Shown: piece after piece, positions 12,507 through 25,772 of the stretch
How positions within the stretch are numbered: the first letter of the stretch is position 1
How the letters are laid out: each line of letters begins with the position of its first letter
Origin: Megascapheus bottae
Taxonomy: Eukaryota > Chordata > Mammalia > Rodentia > Geomyidae
Reading direction: 5' to 3'
Length of the DNA stretch: 64,000 nucleotides
NCBI GenBank assembly: GCA_024803745.1
Contig: JANJXV010000129.1
Location: 2,627,823-2,691,822 of the forward strand
Position numbers and translations under genes: made by a program
The notes under the pieces: generated by a model
Told to the model about the DNA's origin: nothing
Databases searched by the model: none
The model's input: the letters and a program-made list of their open reading frames with translations, nothing else

Positions 12507-15500
12507 GTCAAAGAATGGAGGTGTGTGAAGTGAAACAATAGAGGTGTGTGAAGTCACAGAATGGAGGTGTGTGAAGTCACAGAATGGAAGTGTGTGAAGT
12601 CAAAAAGGTGGTGTGTGAAGTCACAGAATGGAGGTGTGTGAAGTCACAGAATGGAGGTGTGTGAAGTCAAAACGGAGGTGTGTGAAGTCACAGAATGGAG
12701 GTGTGAAGTCACAGAATGGAGGTGTGTGAAGTCAAAAAGGTGGTGTGTGAAGTCACAGAATGGAGGTGTGTGAAGTCATAGAATGGAGGTGTGTGAAATC
12801 ATAGAATGGAGGTGTGTGAAGTCAGAATGGAGGTGTGTGAAGTCACCGAATGGAGGTGTGTGAAGTCACAGAATGGATGTTTGTGAAGTAAGAATGAAGG
12901 TGTTTGAAGTCATAGAGTGGAGGTGTGCGAAGTCACAGAATGGAGGTGTGTGAAGTCAGATTGGAGGTGTGTGAAATCACAGAATGGAGGTGTGTGAAGT
13001 CATAGAATGGAGGTGTGTGAAGTCATAAAATGGAGGTGTATGAACTCATAGAATGGAGGTGTGTGAAGTCAAAATGGAGTTGTGTGAAGTCATAGCATGG
13101 TGTTTTTTGATATCAACGAATGGAGGTGTGTGAAGTCATACAATGGAGGTGTGTGAAGTCAGATTGGACGTGTGTGAAATCACAGAATGGAGGTGTGTGA
13201 AGTCACAGAATGGAGGTGTGTAAACTCTGAATGTAGTAGTGTGACGCCACAGAATGGAGGTGTGTGAAGTCATAGAATGGAAGTGTGTGAAATCATAGAA
13301 TGGAGGTGTGTGAAGTCACAGAATTAAGGTGAGTGAAGTCAGAATGGAGGTGTGTGAAGTCAGAATGGAGGTGAGTGAAGTCATAGAATGGAGGTGTGTG
13401 AAGTCATAGAATGGAGGTCTGTGAACTCAGAATGGAGGTTTGTGAAGTCATAGAATGGAGGTGTGTGAACTCAGAATGGAGGTGTGTGAAGTCACAGAAT
13501 GGAGGTGTGTGAAGTCATAGAATGGAGGTTTGTGAACTCACAGAATGGAGGTGTGTTAATTCATAGAATGGAGGTGTGTGAAGTCATAGGATCGAGGTGT
13601 GTGAAGTCACAGAATGGAGGTGTGTGAAGTCACAGAATGGAGGTGTGTGAAGTCACAGAATGGAGGTGTCTGAACTCAGAATGTAGGTGTGTGAAGCCAC
13701 AGAATGGAGGTGTGTGAAGTCATAGATTGGAAGTGTGTGAAGTCGTAGAAAGGAGGTGTGTGAACTCAGAATGGAGGTGTGTGAAGTCACAGAATGGAGG
13801 TTTGTGAAGTCATAGAATGGAGGTGTGTGAAGTCAGAGAATGGATGTTTCTGAAGTAAGAATGAAGGTGTGTGAAGTCATAGAAGGGAGATGTGTGAAGT
13901 CAAATTGGAGGTGTGTGAGCTCATAGAATGGAGGTGTGTGAACTCTTGGAATGGAGGTTTGTGAAGTCATGGAATGGCGGTGTGTGCAGTCAAAGAATGG
14001 AGGTGTGTGAAGTGAAACAATAGAGGTGTGTGAAGTCACAGAATGGAGGTGTGTGAAGTCACAGATTGGAAGTGTGTGAAGGCAAAACGGAGGTGTGTGA
14101 AATCACAGAATGGAGGTGTGTGAAGTCACAGAATGGAGGTGTGTGAAGTCATAGAATGGAGGTGTGGAAGTCATAGAATGGAGGTGTGTGAAGTCAGAAT
14201 GGAGGTGTGCGAACTCATAGAATGGAGGTGTGTGAAGTCACAATGGAGGTGTGTGAAGTCATAGAATTTAGGTGTGTGAAGTCACAAAATGGAGGTGTGT
14301 GAAGTCATGGAATGGAGGTGTGTGAAGTCATAGAATGAAGGTGTGTGAAGTCAGAATGGAGGTGTGTGAAGTCACAGAATTGAGGTGTGTGAAGTCACAG
14401 AATGGAGGTGTGTGAAGTCAGAATGAAGGTGTGTGAAATCACAGAATGGAGGTGTGTAAAGTCGCAGAATGGATGTTTGTGAAGTAAGAATGAAGGTTTT
14501 TGAAGTCATAGAGTGGAGGTGTGTGAAGTCACAGAATGGAGGTGTGTGAAGTCATAGAATGGAGGTGTGTGAAGTCATAGAATTGAGGTGTGTGAAGTCA
14601 TAGAATGGAGGTGTGTGAAGTCATAAAATGGAGGTGTGTGAACTCATAGAATGGATGTGTGTGAAGTTAAAATGGAGTTGTGTGAAGTCATAGAATGGTG
14701 GTTTTTGATGTCAACGAATGGAGGTTTGTGAAGTCACAGAATGGAGGTGTGTAAACTCAGAATGGAGGTGTGTGAAGTCACAGAATGGAGGTTTGTGAAG
14801 TCATAGAATGGAGGTGTGTGAAGTCAGAGAATGGATGTTTCTGAAGTAAGAATGGAGGTGTGTGAAGTCAAATTGGAGGTGTGTGAACTCATAGAATGGA
14901 GGTGTGTGAACTCATAGAATGGAGGTGTGTGAAGTCATGGAATGGAGGTGTGTGAAGTCACAGAATGGAAGTGTGTGAAGTCAAAACGGAGGTGTGTGAA
15001 GTCACAGAATGGAGGTGTGTGAAGTCAAAGAATGGAGGTGTGTGAAGTCAAAAAGGTGGTGTGTGAAGTCACAGAATGGAGGTGTGTGAAGTCATAGAAT
15101 GGAGGTGTGTGAAATCATAGAATGGAGGTAAGTGAAGTCAGAATGGAGTTGTATGAAGTCACAGAATTGAGGTGTGTGAAGTCACAGAATGGAGGTGTGT
15201 GAAGTCAGAATGAAGGTGTGTGAAGTCAAAGAATGGAGGTGTGTGAAGTCACAAAATGGATGTTTGTGAAGTAAGAATGAAGGTGTTTCAAGTCATAGAG
15301 TGGAGGTGTGTGAAGTCACAGATGGAGGTGTGTGAAGTCATAGAATGGAGGTGTGTGAAGTCATAAAATGGAGATGTGTGATCTCATAGAATGGAGGTGT
15401 GTGAAGTCAAAATGGAGTTGCATGAAGTCATAGAATGGTGTTTTTTGATGTCAACGAATGGAGGTGTGTGAAGTCATAGAATGGAGGTTTGTGAAGTCAG

Positions 15501-18232
15501 ATTGTAGGTGTGTGAAATCACAGAATGGAGGTGTGTGAAGTCACAGAATGGAGGTGTGTGAATTCAGAATGTAGGTGTGTGAAGCCACAGAATGGAGGTG
15601 TGTGAAGTCATAGAATGGAAGTGTGTGAAATCATTGAATGGAGGTGTGTGAAGTCACAGAATTGAGGTTTGTGAAGTCAGAATGGATGTGTGTGAAGTCA
15701 GAATGTAGGTGAGTGAAGTCATAGAATGGAGGTGTGTGAAGTCATAGAATGGAGGTCTGTGAACTCAGAATGGAGGTTTGTGAAGTCATAGAATGGAGGT
15801 GTGTGAAGTCACAGAATGGAGGTGTGTGAAGTCATAGAATGCAGGTGTGTGAAGTCATAAAATGGAGGTGTGTGAATTCATAGAGTGGAGGTGTGTGAAG
15901 TCACAATGGAGTTGTGTGAAGTCATAGAATGGTTGTTTTTGATGTCAACGAATGGAGGTGAGTGAAGTCAGATTGGAGGTGTGTGAAATCACAGAATGGA
16001 GGTGTGTCAACTCAGAAATGAGGTGTGTGAAGTCATAGAATGGAGGTGTGTGAAGTCATAGAGTGGTAGTGTGTGAAATCATAGAATGGAGGTGTGTGAA
16101 TTCAAAGAATTGAAGTGTGTGAAGTCAGAATGGAGGTGTGTGAAGTCAGAATGGAGGTGTGTGAAGTCATAGAATGGAAGTGTGTGAAGTCATAGAATGG
16201 AGGTCTGTGAACTCAGAATGGGGGTTTGTGAAGTCATAGAATGGAGGTGTGTGAACTCAGAATGGAGGTGTGTGAAGTCACAAATGGAGGTGTGTGAAGT
16301 CATAGAATGGAGGTGTGTGAATTCATAGAATGGAGGTGTGTGAAGTCATAGGATCGAGGTGTGTGAAGTCACAGAATGGAGGTGTGTGAAGTCACAGAAT
16401 GGACGTGTGTGAAGTCACAGAATGGAGGTGTGTGAACTCAGAATGGAGGTGTGTGAAGCCACAGAATGGAGGTGTGTGAAGTCATAGAATGGAAGTGTGT
16501 GAAGTCATAGAATGGAGGTGTGTGAAGGAAGAATGGAGGGGTGTGAAGTCACAGAATGGAGGTGTGTGAATTCAGAATGGAGGTGTGTGAAATTACAGAA
16601 TGGAGGTTTGTGAAGTCATAGAATGGAGGTGTGTGAAGTCAGAGAACGGATGTTTCTGAAGTAAGAATGAAGGTGTGTGAAGTCATAGAATGGAGGTGTG
16701 TGAAGTCAAATTGGAGGTGTGTGAACTCATAGAATGGAGGTGTGTGAAGTCATGGAATGGAGGTGTGTGAAGTCAAAGAATGGATGTGTGTGAAGTGAAA
16801 CAATAGAGGTGTGTGAAGTCACAGAATGGAGGTGTGTGAAGTCACAGAATGGAAGTGTGTGAAGTCAAAAAGGTGGTGTGTGAAGTCACAGAATGGAGGT
16901 GTGTGAAGTCACAGAATGGAGGTGTGTGAAGTCAAAACGGAGGTGTGTGAAGTCACAGAATGGAGGTGTGTGAAGTCAAAAAGGTGGTGTGTGAAGTCAC
17001 AGAATGGAGGTGTGTGAAGTCATAGAATGGAGGTGTGTGAAATCATAGAATGGAGGTGAGTGAAGTCAGAATGGAGGTGTGTGAAGTCACCGAATGGAGG
17101 TGTGTGAAGTCACAGAATGGATGTTTGTGAAGTAAGAATGAAGGTGTTTGAAGTCATAGAGTGGAGGTGTGCGAAGTCACAGAATGGAGGTGTGTGAAGT
17201 CAGATTGGAGGTGTGTGAAATCACAGAATGGAGGTGTGTGAAGTCATAGAATGGAGGTGTGTGAAGTCATAAAATGGAGGTGTATGAACTCATAGAATGG
17301 AGGTGTGCGAAGTCAAAATGGAGTTGTGTGAAGTCATAGCATGGTGTTTTTTGATATCAACGAATGGAGGTGTGTGAAGTCATAGAATGGAGGTGTGTGA
17401 AGTCAGATTGGACGTGTGTGAAATCACAGAATGGAGGTGTGTGAAGTCACAGAATGGAGGTGTGTATACTCAGAATGTAGTAGTGTGACGCCACAGAATG
17501 GAGGTGTGTGAAGTCATAGAATGGAAGTGTGTGAAATCATAGAATGGAGGTGTGTGAAGTCACAGAATTAAGGTGAGTGAAGTCAGAATGGAGGTGTGTG
17601 AAGTCAGAATGGAGGTGAGTGAAGTCATAGAATGGAGGTGTGTGAAGTCATAGAATGGAGGTCTGTGAACTCAGAATGGAGGTTTGTGAAGTCATAGAAT
17701 GGAGGTGTGTGAACTCAGAATGGAGGTGTGTGAAGTCACAGAATGGAGGTGTGTGAAGTCATAGAATGGAGGTTTGTGAACTCACAGAATGGAGGTGTGT
17801 TAATTCATAGAATGGAGGTGTGTGAAGTCATAGGATCGAGGTGTGTGAAGTCACAGAATGGAGGTGTGTGAAGTCACAGAATGGAGGTGTGTGAAGTCAC
17901 AGAATGGAGGTGTGTGAACTCAGAATGTAGGTGTGTGAAGCCACAGAATGGAGGTGTGTGAAGTCATAGATTGGAAGTGTGTGAAGTCGTAGAAAGGAGG
18001 TGTGTGAACTCAGAATGGAGGTGTGTGAAGTCACAGAATGGAGGTTTGTGAAGTCATAGAATGGAGGTGTGTGAAGTCAGAGAATGGATGTTTCTGAAGT
18101 AAGAATGAAGGTGTGTGAAGTCATAGAATGGAGATGTGTGAAGTCAAATTGGAGGTGTGTGAACTCATAGAATGGAGGTGTGTGAACTCATAGAATGGAG
18201 GTTTGTGAAGTCATGGAATGGCGGTGTTTGAA
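12507..18232. repeat. 5,726-bp higher-order repeat, copy 2
   Basis: This copy starts where the first ends, making a true tandem pair. The order of landmarks is identical: GATATC-type, GGTGGTTTTTG, TTTTTTGATG, TTGTTTTTG, GATATC-type. Homology continues a little past the nominal end, to about 18,300. There the sequence switches to a monomer with GTCCCAGATTGG that matches about 1,015 in the window, which marks the junction to the 17.29-kb-displaced copy. Confidence 0.88.
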
Positions 18233-20767
18233 GTCAAAGAATGGAGGTGTGTGAAGTGAAACAATAGAGGTGTGTGAAGTCACAGAATGGAGGTGTGTGA
18301 AGTCCCAGATTGGAAGTGTGTGAAGTCAAAACGGAGGTTTGTGAAGTCATAGAATGGAGGTGTGTGAAGCCACAGAATGGAGGTGTGTGAAGTCACAGAA
18401 TGGAGGTTTGTGAAGTCATAGAATGGAGGTGTGTGAAGTCAGAGAATGGATGTTTCTGAAGTAAGAATGAAGGTGTGTGAAGTCATAGAAGGGAGATGTG
18501 TGAAGTCAAATTGGAGGTGTGTGAGCTCATAGAATGGAGGTGTGTGAACTCTTGGAATGGAGGTTTGTGAAGTCATGGAATGGCGGTGTGTGCAGTCAAA
18601 GAATGGAGGTGTGTGAAGTGAAACAATAGAGGTGTGTGAAGTCACAGAATGGAGGTGTGTGAAGTCACAGATTGGAAGTGTGTGAAGGCAAAACGGAGGT
18701 GTGTGAAATCACAGAATGGAGGTGTGTGAAGTCACAGAATGGAGGTGTGTGAAGTCATAGAATGGAGGTGTGGAAGTCATAGAATGGAGGTGTGTGAAGT
18801 CAGAATGGAGGTGTGCGAACTCATAGAATGGAGGTGTGTGAAGTCACAATGGAGGTGTGTGAAGTCATAGAATTTAGGTGTGTGAAGTCACAAAATGGAG
18901 GTGTGTGAAGTCATGGAATGGAGGTGTGTGAAGTCATAGAATGAAGGTGTGTGAAGTCAGAATGGAGGTGTGTGAAGTCACAGAATTGAGGTGTGTGAAG
19001 TCACAGAATGGAGGTGTGTGAAGTCAGAATGAAGGTGTGTGAAATCACAGAATGGAGGTGTGTAAAGTCGCAGAATGGATGTTTGTGAAGTAAGAATGAA
19101 GGTTTTTGAAGTCATAGAGTGGAGGTGTGTGAAGTCACAGAATGGAGGTGTGTGAAGTCATAGAATGGAGGTGTGTGAAGTCATAGAATTGAGGTGTGTG
19201 AAGTCATAGAATGGAAGTGTGTGAAGTCATAAAATGGAGGTGTGTGAACTCATAGAATGGATGTGTGTGAAGTTAAAATGGAGTTGTGTGAAGTCATAGA
19301 ATGGTGGTTTTTGATGTCAACGAATGGAGGTTTGTGAAGTCACAGAATGGAGGTGTGTAAACTCAGAATGGAGGTGTGTGAAGTCACAGAATGGAGGTTT
19401 GTGAAGTCATAGAATGGAGGTGTGTGAAGTCAGAGAATGGATGTTTCTGAAGTAAGAATGGAGGTGTGTGAAGTCAAATTGGAGGTGTGTGAACTCATAG
19501 AATGGAGGTGTGTGAACTCATAGAATGGAGGTGTGTGAAGTCATGGAATGGAGGTGTGTGAAGTCACAGAATGGAAGTGTGTGAAGTCAAAACGGAGGTG
19601 TGTGAAGTCACAGAATGGAGGTGTGTGAAGTCAAAGAATGGAGGTGTGTGAAGTCAAAAAGGTGGTGTGTGAAGTCACAGAATGGAGGTGTGTGAAGTCA
19701 TAGAATGGAGGTGTGTGAAATCATAGAATGGAGGTAAGTGAAGTCAGAATGGAGTTGTATGAAGTCACAGAATTGAGGTGTGTGAAGTCACAGAATGGAG
19801 GTGTGTGAAGTCAGAATGAAGGTGTGGGAAGTCACAGAATGGAGGTGTGTGAAGTCACAAAATGGATGTTTGTGAAGTAAGAATGAAGGTGTTTCAAGTC
19901 ATAGAGTGGAGGTGTGTGAAGTCACAGAATGGAGGTGTGTGAAGTCATAGAATGGAGGTGTGTGAAGTCATAAAATGGAGATGTGTGATCTCATAGAATG
20001 GAGGTGTGTGAAGTCAAAATGGAGTTGCATGAAGTCATAGAATGGTGTTTTTTGATGTCAACGAATGGAGGTGTGTGAAGTCATAGAATGGAGGTTTGTG
20101 AAGTCAGATTGTAGGTGTGTGAAATCACAGAATGGAGGTGTGTGAAGTCACAGAATGGAGGTGTGTGAATTCAGAATGTAGGTGTGTGAAGCCACAGAAT
20201 GGAGGTGTGTGAAGTCATAGAATGGAAGTGTGTGAAATCATTGAATGGAGGTGTGTGAAGTCACAGAATTGAGGTTTGTGAAGTCAGAATGGATGTGTGT
20301 GAAGTCAGAATGTAGGTGAGTGAAGTCATAGAATGGAGGTGTGTGAAGTCATAGAATGGAGGTCTGTGAACTCAGAATGGAGGTTTGTGAAGTCATAGAA
20401 TGGAGGTGTGTGAAGTCACAGAATGGAGGTGTGTGAAGTCATAGAATGCAGGTGTGTGATGTCATAAAATAGAGGTGTGTGAATTCATAGAGTGGAGGTG
20501 TGTGAATTCACAATGGAGTTGTGTGAAGTCATAGAATGGTTGTTTTTGATGTCAACGATTGGAGGTGAGTGAAGTCAGATTGGAGGTGTGTGAAATCACA
20601 GAATGGAGGTGTGTCAACTCAGAAATGAGGTGTGTGAAGTCATAGAATGGAGGTGTGTGAAGTCATAGAATGGAGGTGTGTGAAATCATAGAATGGAGGT
20701 GTGTGAATTCAAAGAATTGAGGTGTGTGAAGTCAGAATGGAGGTGTGTGAAGTCAGAATGGAGGTGT
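17242..20767. repeat. HOR segment, copy 2 of the about 17.29-kb displaced repeat
   Basis: This mirrors the window start (1 to about 3,480) monomer by monomer. It includes the rare GTCCCAGATTGG junction, the GTGAGCTCATAG and CTCTTGGAATGG monomers, and the three T-run landmarks. It ends at a junction near 20,768, where the sequence jumps to the equivalent of about 4,110 in the first copy; the intervening 628 bp are missing. Single-base differences from copy 1 are visible at 20,458 (GTGTGATGTCATAAAAT) and about 19,826 (GGTGTGGGAAGTC). Confidence 0.82.
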
Positions 20768-23209
20768 GTGAAGTCAAAACGGAGGTGTGTGAAGTCACAG
20801 AATGGAGGTGTGAAGTCACAGAATGGAGGTGTGTGAAGTCAAAAAGGTGGTGTGTGAAGTCACAGAATGGAGGTGTGTGAAGTCATAGAATGGAGGTGTG
20901 TGAAATCATAGAATGGAGGTGTGTGAAGTCAGAATGGAGGTGTGTGAAGTCACCGAATGGAGGTGTGTGAAGTCACAGAATGGATGTTTGTGAAGTAAGA
21001 ATGAAGGTGTTTGAAGTCATAGAGTGGAGGTGTGCGAAGTCACAGAATGGAGGTGTGTGAAGTCAGATTGGAGGTGTGTGAAATCACAGAATGGAGGTGT
21101 GTGAAGTCATAGAATGGAGGTGTGTGAAGTCATAAAATGGAGGTGTATGAACTCATAGAATGGAGGTGTGTGAAGTCAAAATGGAGTTGTGTGAAGTCAT
21201 AGCATGGTGTTTTTTGATATCAACGAATGGAGGTGTGTGAAGTCATACAATGGAGGTGTGTGAAGTCAGATTGGACGTGTGTGAAATCACAGAATGGAGG
21301 TGTGTGAAGTCACAGAATGGAGGTGTGTAAACTCTGAATGTAGTAGTGTGACGCCACAGAATGGAGGTGTGTGAAGTCATAGAATGGAAGTGTGTGAAAT
21401 CATAGAATGGAGGTGTGTGAAGTCACAGAATTAAGGTGAGTGAAGTCAGAATGGAGGTGTGTGAAGTCAGAATGGAGGTGAGTGAAGTCATAGAATGGAG
21501 GTGTGTGAAGTCATAGAATGGAGGTCTGTGAACTCAGAATGGAGGTTTGTGAAGTCATAGAATGGAGGTGTGTGAACTCAGAATGGAGGTGTGTGAACTC
21601 ACAGAATGGAGGTGTGTGAAGTCATAGAATGGAGGTTTGTGAACTCACAGAATGGAGGTGTGTTAATTCATAGAATGGAGGTGTGTGAAGTCATAGGATC
21701 GAGGTGTGTGAAGTCACAGAATGGAGGTGTGTAAACTCAGAATGGAGGTGTGTGAAGTCACAGAATGGAGGTTTGTGAAATCATAGAATGGAGGTGTGTG
21801 AAGTCAGAGAATGGATGTTTCTGAAGTAAGAATGGAGGTGTGTGAAGTCAAATTGGAGGTGTGTGAACTCATAGAATGGAGGTGTGTGAACTCATAGAAT
21901 GGAGGTGTGTGAAGTCATGGAATGGAGGTGTGTGAAGTCACAGAATGGAAGTGTGTGAAGTCAAAACGGAGGTGTGTGAAGTCACAGAATGGAGGTGTGT
22001 GAAGTCAAAGAATGGAGGTGTGTGAAGTCAAAAAGGTGGTGTGTGAAGTCACAGAATGGAGGTGTGTGAAGTCATAGAATGGAGGTGTGTGAAATCATAG
22101 AATGGAGGTAAGTGAAGTCAGAATGGAGTTGTATGAAGTCACAGAATTGAGGTGTGTGAAGTCACAGAATGGAGGTGTGTGAAGTCAGAATGAAGGTGTG
22201 TGAAGTCAAAGAATGGAGGTGTGTGAAGTCACAAAATGGATGTTTGTGAAGTAAGAATGAAGGTGTTTCAAGTCATAGAGTGGAGGTGTGTGAAGTCACA
22301 GAATGGAGGTGTGTGAAGTCATAGAATGGAGGTGTGTGAAGTCATAAAATGGAGATGTGTGATCTCATAGAATGGAGGTGTGTGAAGTCAAAATGGAGTT
22401 GCATGAAGTCATAGAATGGTGTTTTTTGATGTCAACGAATGGAGGTGTGTGAAGTCATAGAATGGAGGTTTGTGAAGTCAGATTGTAGGTGTGTGAAATC
22501 ACAGAATGGAGGTGTGTGAAGTCACAGAATGGAGGTGTGTGAATTCAGAATGTAGGTGTGTGAAGCCACAGAATGGAGGTGTGTGAAGTCATAGAATGGA
22601 AGTGTGTGAAATCATTGAATGGAGGTGTGTGAAGTCACAGAATTGAGGTTTGTGAAGTCAGAATGGATGTGTGTGAAGTCAGAATGTAGGTGAGTGAAGT
22701 CATAGAATGGAGGTGTGTGAAGTCATAGAATGGAGGTCTGTGAACTCAGAATGGAGGTTTGTGAAGTCATAGAATGGAGGTGTGTGAAGTCACAGAATGG
22801 AGGTGTGTGAAGTCATAGAATGCAGGTGTGTGAAGTCATAAAATAGAGGTGTGTGAATTCATAGAGTGGAGGTGTGTGAATTCACAATGGAGTTGTGTGA
22901 AGTCATAGAATGGTTGTTTTTGATGTCAACGATTGGAGGTGAGTGAAGTCAGATTGGAGGTGTGTGAAATCACAGAATGGAGGTGTGTCAACTCAGAAAT
23001 GAGGTGTGTGAAGTCATAGAATGGAGGTGTGTGAAGTCATAGAATGGAGGTGTGTGAAATCATAGAATGGAGGTGTGTGAATTCAAAGAATTGAGGTGTG
23101 TGAAGTCAGAATGGAGGTGTGTGAAGTCAGAATGGAGGTGTGTGAAGTCATAGAATGGAAGTGTGTGAAGTCATAGAATGGAGGTCTGTGAACTCAGAAT
23201 GGGGGTTTG
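20768..23209. repeat. Continuation of the displaced repeat after a 628-bp deletion
   Basis: From here the sequence follows 4.11-6.4 kb. The GATATC-type landmark is at 21,210 against 4,551 (offset 16,659), then TTTTTTGATG at 22,422 against 5,541 and TTGTTTTTG at 22,917 against 6,036 (both offset 16,881). The change in offset reflects 222 bp that the 4.7-kb copy lacks. So the whole 1-7.5 kb region is repeated at 17.2-24.4 kb with two internal indels. Confidence 0.8.
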
Positions 23210-24508
23210 TGAAGTCACAGAATGGAGGTGAGTGAACTCAGAATGGAGGTGTGTGAAGTCACAGAATGGAGGTGTGTGAACTCAGAATGGAGGTGTGTGA
23301 AGCCACAGAATGGAGGTGTGTGAAGTCACAGAATGGAAGTGTGTGAAGTCATAGAATGGAGGTGTGTGAAGGAAGAATGGAGGGGTGTGAAGTCACAGAA
23401 TGGAGGTGTGTGAATTCAGAATGGAGGTGTGTGAAATTACAGAATGGAGGTTTGTGAAGTCATAGAATGGAGGTGTGTGAAGTCAGAGAATTTATGTTTC
23501 TGAAGTAAGAATGAAGGTGTGTGAAGTCATAGAATGGAGGTGTGTGAAGTCAAATTGGAGGTGTGTGAACTCATAGAATGGAGTTGTGTGAAGTCATGGA
23601 ATGGAGGTCTGTGAAGTCAAAGAATGGATGTGTGTGAAGTGAAACAATAGAGGTGTGTGAAGTCACAGAATGGAGGTGTGTGAAGTCACAGAATGGAAGT
23701 GTGTGAAGTCAAAAAGTGGTGTGTGAAGTCACAGAATGGAGGTGTGTGAAGTCACAGAATGGAGGTGTGTGAAGTCAAAACGGAGGTGTGTGAAGTCACA
23801 GAATGGAGGTGTGAAGTCACAGAATGGAGGTGTGTGAAGTCAAAAAGGTGGTGTGTGAAGTCACAGAATGGAGGTGTGTGAAGTCATAGAATGGAGGTGT
23901 GTGAAATCATAGAATGGAGGTGTGTGAAGTCAGAATGGAGGTGTGTGAAGTCACCGAATGGAGGTGTGTGAAGTCACAGAATGGATGTTTGTGAAGTAAG
24001 AATGAAGGTGTTTGAAGTCATAGAGTGGAGGTGTGCGAAGTCACAGAATGGAGGTGTGTGAAGTCAGATTGGAGGTGTGTGAAATCACAGAATGGAGGTG
24101 TGTGAAGTCATAGAATGGAGGTGTGTGAAGTCATAAAATGGAGGTGTATGAACTCATAGAATGGAGGTGTGTGAAGTCAAAATGGAGTTGTGTGAAGTCA
24201 TAGCATGGTGTTTTTTGATATCAACGAATGGAGGTGTGTGAAGTCATACAATGGAGGTGTGTGAAGTCAGATTGGACGTGTGTGAAATCACAGAATGGAG
24301 GTGTGTGAAGTCACAGAATGGAGGTGTGTAAACTCTGAATGTAGTAGTGTGACGCCACAGAATGGAGGTGTGTGAAGTCATAGAATGGAAGTGTGTGAAA
24401 TCATAGAATGGAGGTGTGTGAAGTCACAGAATTAAGGTGAGTGAAGTCAGAATGGAGGTGTGTGAAGTCAGAATGGAGGTGAGTGAAGTCATAGAATGGA
24501 GGTGTGTG

Positions 24509-25140
24509 AAGTCATAGAATGGAGGTCTGTGAACTCAGAATGGAGGTTTGTGAAGTCATAGAATGGAGGTGTGTGAACTCAGAATGGAGGTGTGTGAAGT
24601 CACAGAATGGAGGTGTGTGAAGTCATAGAATGGAGGTTTGTGAACTCACAGAATGGAGGTGTGTTAATTCATAGAATGGAGGTGTGTGAAGTCATAGGAT
24701 CGAGGTGTGTGAAGTCACAGAATGGAGGTGTGTGAAGTCACAGAATGGAGGTGTGTGAAGTCACAGAATGGAGGTGTGTGAACTCAGAATGTAGGTGTGT
24801 GAAGCCACAGAATGGAGGTGTGTGAAGTCATAGAATGGAAGTGTGTGAAGTCGTAGAAAGGAGGTGTGTGAACTCAGAATGGAGGTGTGTGAAGTCACAG
24901 AATGGAGGTTTGTGAAGTCATAGAATGGAGGTGTGTGAAGTCAGAGAATGGATGTTTCTGAAGTAAGAATGAAGGTGTGTGAAGTCATAGAATGGAGATG
25001 TGTGAAGTCAAATTGGAGGTGTGTGAACTCATAGAATGGAGGTGTGTGAACTCATAGAATGGAGGTTTGTGAAGTCATGGAATGGCGGTGTTTGAAGTCA
25101 AAGAATGGAGGTGTGTGAAGTGAAACAATAGAGGTGTGTG
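24509..25140. repeat. 632-bp nested duplication, copy 1
   Basis: This block runs from a GGTCTGTGAACTCAG monomer to a GTGAAACAATAGAGG monomer. The rare GGCGGTGTTTGAAG monomer is at 25,086 here and at 25,718 in the next copy. It lies inside the 4,046-bp unit and the same pair recurs at +4,046, so it predates that larger duplication. Confidence 0.78.
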
Positions 25141-25772
25141 AAGTCATAGAATGGAGGTCTGTGAACTCAGAATGGAGGTTTTTGAAGTCATAGAATGGAG
25201 GTGTGTGAACTCAGAATGGAGGTGTGTGAAGTCACAGAATGGAGGTGTGTGAAGTCATAGAATGGAGGTTTGTGAACTCACAGAATGGAGGTGTGTTAAT
25301 TCATAGAATGGAGGTGTGTGAAGACATAGGATCGAGGTGTGTGAAGTCACAGAATGGAGGTGTGTGAAGTCACAGAATGGAGGTGTGTGAAGTCACAGAA
25401 TGGAGGTGTGTGAACTCAGAATGTAGGTGTGTGAAGCCACAGAATGGAGGTGTGTGAAGTCATAGAATGGAAGTGTGTGAAGTCGTAGAAAGGAGGTGTG
25501 TGAACTCAGAATGGAGGTGTGTGAAGTCACAGAATGGAGGTTTGTGAAGTCATAGAATGGAGGTGTTTGAAGTCAGAGAATGGATGTTTCTGAAGTAAGA
25601 ATGAAGGTGTGTGAAGTCATAGAATGGAGATGTGTGAAGTCAAATTGGAGGTGTGTGAACTCATAGAATGGAGGTGTGTGAACTCATAGAATGGAGGTTT
25701 GTGAAGTCATGGAATGGCGGTGTTTGAAGTCAAAGAATGGAGGTGTGTGAAGTGAAACAATAGAGGTGTGTG
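25141..25772. repeat. 632-bp nested duplication, copy 2
   Basis: This is the tandem copy of the preceding block. Small differences are visible: GGTTTTTGAAG for GGTTTGTGAAG near 25,180, GAAGACATAGG for GAAGTCATAGG near 25,322, and GGTGTTTGAAG near 25,563. The GAAGACATAGG variant is shared with 29.36 kb, which confirms it arose before the 4,046-bp duplication. Confidence 0.78.
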
